This document shows, one piece after another, positions 1 to 5,457 of a stretch of DNA of 13,677 bases (positions are counted from its first letter, which is position 1; every line of letters begins with the position of its first letter). Both the position numbers and the translations under genes were made by a program. The notes under the pieces are model-generated. The model saw only the letters and a list, made by a program, of their open reading frames with translations, did not search any database and had not been told where the DNA came from. Origin of the DNA: Oscillospiraceae bacterium (GTDB taxonomy: Bacteria; Bacillota; Clostridia; Oscillospirales; Ruminococcaceae). The stretch spans positions 1 through 13,677 of the forward strand of contig JAIDPG010000219.1 in assembly GCA_029062865.1 (NCBI GenBank), given 5' to 3'.

Positions 1-2
1 GC

Positions 3-2084
3 GTTATGAAGGTCGTAGGGTGCGATTTCTCGAACGTCAGCGAAAAGGCAGGGCTGGCCCCCCGCGTTGTAAACACGACATGCCTCTACAATAACGAGCT
101 TTACATCGGCACGGACAAGGGGCTTATCGTCCTCGACGAAAAGAGAAATCAAAAAACGACAGACCTCACAACGGAGCTCGACGGCGTGAGAATCCGCTGC
201 ATTAAAGTGAATTCCGCGGGCGACAGGCTATGGCTTTGCACCTACAGTGAAAAGGGCTTGATCTGCTATAACGGCGCGGACGGCTCCTGCGAGTTTTTCA
301 ACACGCAAAACGGAATGAAATCGGACAGAGTGCGTTCTATGACCGAGCTCGACGACGGCACGATTGTAGCCGCGACGAGCGGCGGCGTGGCGCTTATCAA
401 GGACGGTAAGATCGAAAGAACGTTCGACGAGAGCAACGGCATTGGCAACACGGAGATTCTCACCGTCTGCGGCGGCGACAATGGGCACATCTATATGGGC
501 AGCGACGGCGGCGGAATTGTGATAACCGATCGCGAGAAGGTCATCGGGCGGCTGGGCTTCGACGACGGCTTGAAGTCCGAAATAATCCTCCGAATAAAAG
601 AGGACCCGAAAACAGGCGGCTATTGGGTCATCACGGGTAACTCCGTCGCGTATATGGAGGACGAGAAAATCCGCACTATCAACAGCTTTCCGTACTCAAA
701 CAACTTCGATATTTTCTTTGATGATCAGGACAGAATCTGGATATTGTCAAGCAACGGCGTTTATTCGATAAACCGCGATAATATGCTGAACGACGAGGAG
801 CTTGAGTATTCGTTTTATGACGTGAACTGCGGGCTTCCGTGCGTCGCGACGGCGAATTCCTACAGCTGCGTTTCCGAGGACGGAACGCTGTACATCGCGG
901 GCGGCTCCGGCGTTTCGTCGATAAACATCAACGACCAGCGCAACACGATAAGCGGCATAAAGCTTTCCGTTCCGTATATCGAGATAGACGACAGGCGCGT
1001 GATAATCTCCAAAGACGAGCCCGTGGTTATCCCGTCGGACTGCAAGAGACTTACGATCTACGCGTTCGCGCCGACCTCGCTGCTGACAAACCCGCGGCTT
1101 TCGTACTGCCTCGAGGGCTTTGACGACAACAAGATAACGTTCACGAAGCAGGAAATGCAGCCGATAAGCTACACGAACCTGAGCTCCGGTAAATACACGT
1201 TCAAGTTCTCCGTCGTCGACACAATGACGGGCGAGGACACCGAGACCTTTACCGTGGAATTTGTCAAGGAAAAGGCGCTTTTTGAGCGCGCATGGTTCTG
1301 GGTGATCGTAGTTTTTGTTATTATTGCGGCGGCAATGCTTACGCTGATAATTCTCGGTCGGGTGAAAACGCGCCGTCTGCTCAAAAAGCAGGAGGAAAAC
1401 CGTACGTTCGTCAATCAGATAATCAAGGCGTTCGCGAAGTGCATCGACCTTAAGGACAAGTACACGAACGGTCACTCGTTCCGCGTCGCGAAGTACGCGT
1501 CTATGATCGCTGAAAAGCTGGGCTTTGACGAGCAGCAGGTAACGGATATCTACAACATCGGGCTCCTTCACGACATAGGAAAAATAGCCGTTCCGGACAA
1601 AATCCTCGGCAAGCCGCAGAAGCTCTCCGACGAAGAGTTCGAGATAATCAGCCGGCACGCGATGAACGGCTATGAAATTCTTAAAGAGATCGAAATCCGC
1701 CCCGAGCTCGCGATTGGCGCGGGCTTCCACCACGAGCACATTGACGGCTCCGGCTATCCGTTCGGCAAAACGGGCGAGGAGATCCCGCAGACGGCGCAGA
1801 TAATCGCGGTTGCGGACACGTTCGACGCAATGAACTCCACAAGACCGTACCGCAAACAGCTCTACGCCGAAACAATAATTGACGAAATGGTGCGCATTTC
1901 GGGCAAGCAGCTTAACCCCGAGCTCGTAAGCGTGTTCCTCGATATCGTTCGGGAAGGCAAGCTCGACAGCGTGCTTGTTTGGGAGAATAAGGTCAAGGGC
2001 AAGAGCGAGATCCCGCGGACTATCGCGGTCGCTGCCGAAGAGAAACAAACCGAGGAAGCTCCCGAGGAGGTTGAAAACAAATAA
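3..2084 (+). CDS. Membrane sensor with propeller ectodomain and HD-GYP phosphodiesterase domain (5' partial)
   Basis: The frame is open to the left edge. The first ATG in the window (position 6) lies inside propeller-type sequence with no signal peptide before it, so the gene probably begins upstream; residues here count from that ATG. Residues about 1-320 are short repeats of the two-component-regulator propeller (Reg_prop) type. About 325-422 resemble a Y_Y_Y Ig-like domain. A single membrane helix follows near 429-453, then a short linker and an HD-GYP domain (about 468-640). The HD motif LLHDIGK is at 520-526, and HHE (575-577) with DGSGYP (580-585) are intact, so metal binding and hydrolysis look possible. 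HD-GYP proteins usually degrade c-di-GMP. The layout suggests an outside sensor controlling a cytoplasmic output; the ligand is unknown. The acidic tail (EEKQTEEAPEEVE) looks disordered. The gene ends at a strong terminator. Confidence 0.88.
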   Translation, partial: VMKVVGCDFSNVSEKAGLAPRVVNTTCLYNNELYIGTDKGLIVLDEKRNQKTTDLTTELDGVRIRCIKVNSAGDRLWLCTYSEKGLICYNGADGSCEFFNTQNGMKSDRVRSMTELDDGTIVAATSGGVALIKDGKIERTFDESNGIGNTEILTVCGGDNGHIYMGSDGGGIVITDREKVIGRLGFDDGLKSEIILRIKEDPKTGGYWVITGNSVAYMEDEKIRTINSFPYSNNFDIFFDDQDRIWILSSNGVYSINRDNMLNDEELEYSFYDVNCGLPCVATANSYSCVSEDGTLYIAGGSGVSSININDQRNTISGIKLSVPYIEIDDRRVIISKDEPVVIPSDCKRLTIYAFAPTSLLTNPRLSYCLEGFDDNKITFTKQEMQPISYTNLSSGKYTFKFSVVDTMTGEDTETFTVEFVKEKALFERAWFWVIVVFVIIAAAMLTLIILGRVKTRRLLKKQEENRTFVNQIIKAFAKCIDLKDKYTNGHSFRVAKYASMIAEKLGFDEQQVTDIYNIGLLHDIGKIAVPDKILGKPQKLSDEEFEIISRHAMNGYEILKEIEIRPELAIGAGFHHEHIDGSGYPFGKTGEEIPQTAQIIAVADTFDAMNSTRPYRKQLYAETIIDEMVRISGKQLNPELVSVFLDIVREGKLDSVLVWENKVKGKSEIPRTIAVAAEEKQTEEAPEEVENK

Positions 2085-2088
2085 CAAG

Positions 2089-2121
2089 AAGCGCCGATCT
2101 TGTAATGAGATCGGCGCTTTT
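2089..2121 (+). terminator. Rho-independent terminator of the HD-GYP gene, between convergent genes
   Basis: A perfect 12-bp stem, AAGCGCCGATCT (2089-2100) with AGATCGGCGCTT (2108-2119), encloses the 7-base loop TGTAATG and runs into TTTT (2118-2121). It starts five bases after the stop of the HD-GYP gene and abuts the stop of the convergent SLOG gene. On the minus strand the stem is followed by a weaker T-rich stretch (CTTGTTATTT), so it may serve both genes. Confidence 0.9.
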
Positions 2122-2607
2122 CTACGGCGTCAGCATCACTGTTTTTTTGCGTCGTGATTTCGCGTAATTCACCGTCTGGTATGTGCCCCCGCGCGAGCCG
2201 TCAAAAACCGCGACAAGAATGTCGCACATGTCAACGAGCGCCCTGTTGCGCTTTAACATACAGCCCGTTTCATAGCGCGGCGACGTCGTGATGATCTTGT
2301 CGCAGCGCGTCAAAATGCCGTTATAGCGCACTTGGAGCTTCTCGCCCCACCTTTCCGCCTGCTCCGGGCAGGGAATCACAGCGGTGAGCGTTATGTCGGG
2401 GAACTCCTCTTTAAGCGCGAGGACAAGCTCCGCCGCCCACATGTCCACACCGAGCGCCATTCCCGAATAAAACTCGTCCGCGCCGTCAGCGATAAGCCCG
2501 CGGACAGTCTCCTCAAGGCGGGCTTTCAGCTTTACGCACTCGGGGTCTCTTTCACTCAGGTACGGAAGCTTTTCGGGGCGATGCCCCGTAAACGAAACTC
2601 TGTACAT
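2122..2607 (-). CDS. YpsA/DUF1273-like SLOG family protein
   Basis: This 161-residue protein fits the SLOG superfamily (Rossmann-like, nucleotide-ligand binding), DUF1273/YpsA branch. The N-terminus has the family's TGHRPEKL signature (7-14). The glycine-rich GMALGVDMWAAE stretch (49-60) resembles the ligand-binding loop of this family. A second family-like region, NRALVDMCDILVAVFDGSRGGT (starting at 121), holds the strand and loop near the proposed ligand site. No catalytic activity can be assigned; B. subtilis YpsA has been linked to cell division and stress, but carrying that over is inference. The ATG at 2605-2607 has a good AAGGAG (2616-2621) eight bases upstream. The gene begins 15 bases after the ruvX stop, with its ribosome site lying in that gap, so the two are surely co-transcribed. 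Confidence 0.85.
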   Translation of the reverse strand: MYRVSFTGHRPEKLPYLSERDPECVKLKARLEETVRGLIADGADEFYSGMALGVDMWAAELVLALKEEFPDITLTAVIPCPEQAERWGEKLQVRYNGILTRCDKIITTSPRYETGCMLKRNRALVDMCDILVAVFDGSRGGTYQTVNYAKSRRKKTVMLTP

Positions 2608-2622
2608 TTCGGTAACTCCTTT

Positions 2623-3048
2623 TTAGTTATCGGGGTGCTGTTTCCTGTATTCTAAAAAACTCTCGAGAATTACCGCGGCGGCTGCCTGATCGAGCACTGC
2701 CTTGCGCTTTTTGCCGCGCTTGTTTATTTCGTTCATATAGCCGATAGCCGTGACGGTCGACGAGCGCTCGTCCCACATTCTCACGGGCAGCCCCGTAAGC
2801 TCCTTCAGCTTGTCCGCGAGGAGCCTGCACTTTTCCGAGCGCTCGCCGCGAGTGCCGTTCATATTTATCGGCTCACCGACGACGATCATTCCCGCCTTGT
2901 TTTCCGCCGCGGATTTCGCTATCAGCTCGGCGCAGCGGTCGAAATCGTGCATATAAACCGTCTCCAGCGGCGACGCGAGAATTTCCCCCTCGTCGCTTAT
3001 CGCAAGCCCGGTTCTGCTGTCGCCGTAATCAACACAAAGTATCTTCAT
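2623..3048 (-). CDS. ruvX: Putative Holliday junction resolvase RuvX/YqgF family
   Basis: The protein has 141 residues, the usual length of the family, and an RNase H-like fold is expected. The first acidic motif is CVDYGDSRTGLAISD (D7), followed by VVGEPINMNGTRGERSE (57 on; family usually VVGLP.NMDG), WDERSSTVTA (E94) and DQAAAAVILESFLE (D120). The acidic residues expected of the RuvC-like active site are present. The family is annotated as a Holliday junction resolvase and is also implicated in 16S rRNA 5'-end processing; sequence cannot decide between these. The ATG is preceded by AGAGGAA at suitable spacing and by a strong promoter. It is first in a two-gene operon with the SLOG gene. E59 in place of the usual Leu of GLP is a small deviation. 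Confidence 0.95.
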   Translation of the reverse strand: MKILCVDYGDSRTGLAISDEGEILASPLETVYMHDFDRCAELIAKSAAENKAGMIVVGEPINMNGTRGERSEKCRLLADKLKELTGLPVRMWDERSSTVTAIGYMNEINKRGKKRKAVLDQAAAAVILESFLEYRKQHPDN

Positions 3049-3086
3049 TCAAATTCCTCTTTCTGAATATTTCTGAACATTTTTTA

Positions 3087-3125
3087 TTATTGTAACATAT
3101 TTACAGGAAAAAGTCAAGCACGAAA
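3087..3125 (-). promoter_or_regulatory. Sigma-A type promoter of ruvX; copy of the remA promoter block
   Basis: Read on the minus strand, TTGACT (complement of 3112-3117), a 17-base spacer and TACAAT (complement of 3089-3094) lie about 40 bases upstream of the ruvX start. The whole 39-base block, including eight bases upstream of the -35 box and the complete spacer, matches the remA promoter at 5063-5101 with only two mismatches. Confidence 0.85.
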
Positions 3126-3165
3126 TAACCCGCGTTTTCTTACTCTTTTGGCGGGGAAAACGCAG

Positions 3166-3190
3166 ATTTCCGAGCTGCGGAAATTTTTTT
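3166..3190 (+). terminator. Possible weak intrinsic terminator upstream of the tRNA promoter
   Basis: A 7-bp stem ATTTCCG (3166-3172) / CGGAAAT (3178-3184) with loop AGCTG runs into a seven-T tract (3184-3190). There is no plus-strand gene just upstream, since ruvX is divergent. If functional it would stop antisense or read-through transcription before the tRNA promoter. The stem is short and AT-rich, so confidence is low. Confidence 0.35.
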
Positions 3191-3200
3191 CAAAAACCCC

Positions 3201-3229
3201 TTGACAAATTCAAAAAGGTGTGATATAAT
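3201..3229 (+). promoter_or_regulatory. Consensus promoter of tRNA-Thr
   Basis: A perfect TTGACA (3201-3206) and a perfect TATAAT (3224-3229) are separated by exactly 17 bases. Transcription would start near 3236, about 14 bases before the mature 5' end of the tRNA. The spacer and flanks do not resemble the ruvX/remA promoter block. Confidence 0.92.
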
Positions 3230-3249
3230 ATTACTGTTGTCAAAAGTAT

Positions 3250-3325
3250 GCTGTTATAGCTCAGTTGGTAGAGCACATCCTTGGTAAGGATGAGGTCATC
3301 AGTTCGACTCTGATTAACAGCTCCA
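3250..3325 (+). tRNA. tRNA-Thr (anticodon GGT)
   Basis: A complete cloverleaf of 76 bases with encoded CCA. The acceptor stem is GCTGTTA (3250-3256) with TAACAGC (3315-3321). The D arm is GCTC/GAGC with loop AGTTGGTA. The anticodon arm is CATCC-TTGGTAA-GGATG, giving anticodon GGT, which reads Thr ACC/ACT. The T arm is ATCAG-TTCGACT-CTGAT. The discriminator is T, followed by CCA. All stems pair perfectly. It is a single-gene unit with its own promoter, and an unusual hairpin cluster begins two bases after the CCA. Confidence 0.98.
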
Positions 3326-3326
3326 C

Positions 3327-3375
3327 CGGTAAGTGCAAAACTCCCTCGCTTCGCGAGGGAGTTTTGCACTTACCG
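3327..3375 (+). terminator. 23-bp perfect hairpin just after tRNA-Thr; possible bidirectional terminator
   Basis: Bases 3327-3349 pair perfectly with 3353-3375 around a TTC loop. The inner part, CTCCCTCGC-TTC-GCGAGGGAG flanked by AAAA and TTTT, has terminator shape in both directions, but only four Ts follow and the pairing continues for another nine base pairs beyond them. It starts two bases after the CCA end of the tRNA, so a role in ending or processing the tRNA transcript is plausible. It could equally be the first unit of the palindrome cluster that follows. Confidence 0.6.
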
Positions 3376-3421
3376 CAGTGGCTTCGTGCACGCCGCTTCG
3401 CGGCACGCACGAAGCTCACTG
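3376..3421. repeat. Second long hairpin, directly abutting the first
   Basis: Bases 3376-3396 pair with 3400-3421 around a TTC loop: 19 base pairs, one bulged T (3416) and two mismatches. It begins at the base after the previous hairpin ends. There is no T-tract directly after it. Confidence 0.7.
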
Positions 3422-3427
3422 CTGGGC

Positions 3428-3484
3428 GCGTTTTTGCTTCGCGGACTTCGTCCGCGATTTCGCTTCGCGAAACCGCAAAAACGC
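3428..3484. repeat. Three-way-junction palindrome with two inner TTC-loop hairpins
   Basis: An outer 10-bp stem GCGTTTTTGC (3428-3437) / GCAAAAACGC (3475-3484) encloses two hairpins. One is 3439-3457, an 8-bp stem with loop TTC; the other is 3458-3472, a 6-bp stem with loop TTC. As RNA it would form a compact three-way junction. Beyond it, up to the MATE gene, only weaker pairing is visible (for example GCCGCC 3501-3506 with GGCGGC 3554-3559). Confidence 0.65.
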
Positions 3485-3610
3485 TCGGTGTTGTCGCACC
3501 GCCGCCACGATGACTTTGGTCGTGTTGTGCTCGGTGTTGACCCACTGCTGCTCGGCGGCTGTAAGTCGTTAATACGTTCATTCCGCGCGAAATGCCGCGG
3601 CGCGATCTAT

Positions 3611-3638
3611 CCTCTTGCCTCTGACCTCTATCCTCTAG
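3611..3638. repeat. Four tandem heptamers CCTCTNN before the MATE gene
   Basis: Four units in exact 7-base phase: CCTCTTG, CCTCTGA, CCTCTAT and CCTCTAG. They end just upstream of the MATE ribosome site (AGAAGG). The heptamer frame TGCCTCT in this array recurs in inverted orientation in the pair of heptamers upstream of rlmN (12547-12560). Confidence 0.6.
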
Positions 3639-3658
3639 AAAGAAGGTTTCTGTTTTCT

Positions 3659-5038
3659 ATGTCTAAATCACATACAATGGACTTAACCAACGGTTCGATT
3701 TTGACTAAAATGATCCGCTTCTCGCTTCCGATAATGGCTTCGGGAGTTTTACAGCTTTTGTTTAACGCGGCGGATATTATCGTGCTCGGGCGATTTGCCG
3801 GGGACGACTCTATGGGAGCGGTCGGGTGTACGTCGTCGCTTATCAACCTGTTCACTAACCTGTTTATCGGGCTTTCCGTCGGCGTGAACGTCATCGCGGC
3901 GCGCTCGCACGGCGCTAACTCTAAGGACGATATGCAGGACATCGTGCCCACGTCGCTCTTGCTTTCGATGATCTGCGGCGTGATTCTGGCGGTCGTCGGC
4001 GCGATCTTCGCCCCGCAGATGCTGGAATTTATGGCCACGACCGAGCAGCAGCTCCCGCTTGCGATTACATATTTGCGCATTTACTTTATCGGAATGCCCG
4101 CGGTTATGGTTTACAACTTCGGCGCGGCGATTTTGAGAGCCGTCGGCGACACCAAGCGCCCGCTCTACTTCCTCATTACGGCGGGCGTTATCAACGTTCT
4201 GCTGAATTTGCTGTTTGTTATTCTCTTCGGTATGGACGTCGCGGGCGTGGCTCTCGCGACGGTTATGTCGGAGTGCGTTTCCGCGATTTTGATAATCATC
4301 TGCCTTATTAAAGAAACCGGCGCTATTCATCTGGAGTTCAGAAAGCTGAAGCTCCACGGGCTTGTAATGAAAGCCGTCGCGAGGGTCGGGCTTCCGGCGG
4401 GCTTGCAGGGGTCTGTTTTCTCGCTTTCCAACGTCGTTATTCAATCCTCGGTAAACCCGTTCGGAAACATCGTCGTTTCGGGGAACTCCGCGGCGATGTC
4501 TATCGAGGGCTTCATTTATATGGCGATGAACACGTTTTACCAGGCGGCGATCTCGTTCACGGGGCAGAACGTCGGCGCGAAGAAATACGAGAGAATACCG
4601 AAAATCCTGATATGCTCGGAGCTGTGCGTGATAGTCACGGGGCTTGTGCTCGGCTGGACGGCTTTTTTGCTCGGGCGTCCGCTTCTGGGGATCTATTCAA
4701 GCAGCCCCGAGGTAATCGCGGCGGGCTTGACGCGGCTTTCGATAATCTCCACGACCTACGCGCTTTGCGGGTGCATGGACGTTATGGTGGGAATGCTTCG
4801 CGGCATCGGCTGCTCTGTCGTGCCGATGATAGTATCGCTTATCGGCGCGTGCGGCTTGCGCATACTCTGGATAGCGACGATCTTCCAAATCCCCGAATAC
4901 CACTTTATCAGAACGATCTACATTTCCTACCCCGCAACGTGGACGGCAACGTTCATAGCGCACGTTATCTGTTGGTGCATTGTGTGGACAAAATTCAAGA
5001 AAACGAATGTTAAAGAGCAGCTGACAACGGAAAACTAA
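3659..5038 (+). CDS. MATE family multidrug/sodium antiporter
   Basis: From the ATG at 3659 the protein has 459 residues, the normal MATE length. It shows twelve hydrophobic segments in the usual two-bundle arrangement. The start MDLTNGSILTKMIRFSLPIM is typical of Clostridia MATE proteins (MepA/DinF-like), as are AADIIVLGRFAGDDSMGAVG and the GLSVGVNV region in helix 2. Such proteins export cationic drugs or metabolites using a sodium or proton gradient; the substrate cannot be told. The frame stays open 273 bases further upstream, but that extension crosses the tRNA-adjacent hairpins and encodes nothing recognisable. The ATG at 3659 has AGAAGG about 12 bases upstream; an in-frame ATG at 3677 is an alternative. 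A strong terminator follows. Confidence 0.93.
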   Translation: MSKSHTMDLTNGSILTKMIRFSLPIMASGVLQLLFNAADIIVLGRFAGDDSMGAVGCTSSLINLFTNLFIGLSVGVNVIAARSHGANSKDDMQDIVPTSLLLSMICGVILAVVGAIFAPQMLEFMATTEQQLPLAITYLRIYFIGMPAVMVYNFGAAILRAVGDTKRPLYFLITAGVINVLLNLLFVILFGMDVAGVALATVMSECVSAILIIICLIKETGAIHLEFRKLKLHGLVMKAVARVGLPAGLQGSVFSLSNVVIQSSVNPFGNIVVSGNSAAMSIEGFIYMAMNTFYQAAISFTGQNVGAKKYERIPKILICSELCVIVTGLVLGWTAFLLGRPLLGIYSSSPEVIAAGLTRLSIISTTYALCGCMDVMVGMLRGIGCSVVPMIVSLIGACGLRILWIATIFQIPEYHFIRTIYISYPATWTATFIAHVICWCIVWTKFKKTNVKEQLTTEN

Positions 5039-5041
5039 AAG

Positions 5042-5065
5042 AACCCGCCCTAAGGGCGGGTTTTT
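5042..5065 (+). terminator. Rho-independent terminator of the MATE gene
   Basis: A perfect 9-bp stem AACCCGCCC (5042-5050) / GGGCGGGTT (5054-5062) with loop TAA is followed by a T-tract at 5061-5065. It starts three bases after the MATE stop codon, and the next promoter block begins inside its T-tract, so the MATE gene and the remA operon are separate units. Confidence 0.93.
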
Positions 5066-5101
5066 CGTGCTTGACTTTTTCCTATAAATATGTTATAATA
5101 A
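5063..5101 (+). promoter_or_regulatory. Strong promoter of the remA-gmk-priA operon
   Basis: TTGACT (5071-5076), a 17-base spacer and a perfect TATAAT (5094-5099). Transcription would start near 5106, about 30 bases before the remA TTG. The 39-base block repeats the ruvX promoter almost exactly (37 of 39), including the spacer TTTTCCTRTAAATATGT. Confidence 0.92.
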
Positions 5102-5134
5102 ATGTGTATATTTCTGAGAGCGGAGGTGAGCGCT

Positions 5135-5371
5135 TTGAAGCTGATAAGCGTCGGGTTCGGGAACGCGGTGAACGCGGATAGAATCGTGGCTGTGGTGAGC
5201 CCGGAGGCGGCTCCCGTAAAGCGGATAGTTCAAGTCGCGAAGGACGGCGGAATGGCAGTTGACGCGACGTGCGGGCGCAAAACGCGCTCCGTCATCGTCT
5301 GCGACAGCGGGCACGTGATACTTTCGGCGCTGCGCCCGGAGGCGCTCGCGGGGAAGACCGATAATGAGTAA
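5135..5371 (+). CDS. remA: RemA family DNA-binding regulator (DUF370)
   Basis: Read from the TTG at 5135, the protein has 78 residues and aligns with RemA from its first residue: MKLISVGFGNAVNADRI, then SPEAAPVKRI (22-31), DATCGRKTRSVI (43 on) and DSGHVILSAL. RemA in B. subtilis is a small DNA-binding activator of biofilm matrix genes that forms oligomers; the target genes here are unknown. The TTG is chosen because GGAGGTGA (5122-5129) lies at correct spacing and the conserved region starts there. The in-frame ATG at 5102 sits three bases after the -10 box, upstream of the expected transcript start, so it cannot be used. The place before gmk matches Firmicutes synteny. The tail (RPEALAGKTDNE) is slightly shorter than in some relatives. 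Confidence 0.93.
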   Translation: MKLISVGFGNAVNADRIVAVVSPEAAPVKRIVQVAKDGGMAVDATCGRKTRSVIVCDSGHVILSALRPEALAGKTDNE

Positions 5372-5384
5372 TTAAATAATTGAC

Positions 5385-5416
5385 GGCAATTTTCCCCGCC
5401 AAGGCGGGAAAATGCC
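5385..5416. repeat. Hairpin between remA and gmk
   Basis: GGCA-TTTTCCC-GCC type arms (5385-5400 and 5403-5416) pair with two single-base bulges around a short AA-containing loop. No T-tract follows, so it is unlikely to be a full terminator. It could act as an mRNA stability or processing element that lets remA be expressed more than the genes behind it. Together with TTGACA at 5436 (no matching -10 box) it fills the 86-base gap. Confidence 0.5.
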
Positions 5417-5457
5417 GACGAACTGCACATAAAAGACTTGACAGCGGGTGGTAAAAA

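Larger units (their letters stand above)
3326..3658. other. 333-bp non-coding region between tRNA-Thr and the MATE gene
   Basis: The left two thirds are the hairpin cluster (3327-3484, with weaker pairing to about 3559), and the right end has a heptamer repeat at 3611-3638. A reading frame stays open through this stretch into the MATE gene, but its translation is arginine-rich with no family resemblance, as expected of GC-rich palindromes. I see no credible gene here and no convincing promoter for the MATE gene. Confidence 0.7.

Noticed and set aside
747..2087. A 446-residue open frame antisense to the HD-GYP gene
   Set aside because: It is a shadow of a GC-rich coding strand: no family motifs, while the plus-strand frame has complete HD-GYP motifs.
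3326..3484. A CRISPR array or attachment site next to the tRNA
   Set aside because: The palindromes differ in sequence and are not regularly spaced direct repeats with unique spacers. No integrase gene and no duplicated tRNA 3' end are visible in the window.
3386..3658. A 91-residue N-terminal extension of the MATE protein
   Set aside because: The frame is open, but it runs through the tRNA-adjacent palindromes, encodes Arg-rich sequence unlike any MATE N-terminus, and the ATG at 3659 has its own ribosome site and family-typical start.
5436..5441. TTGACA just before gmk as a promoter -35 box
   Set aside because: No -10 box lies at suitable spacing; the ATG of gmk begins 17 bases after the box ends.
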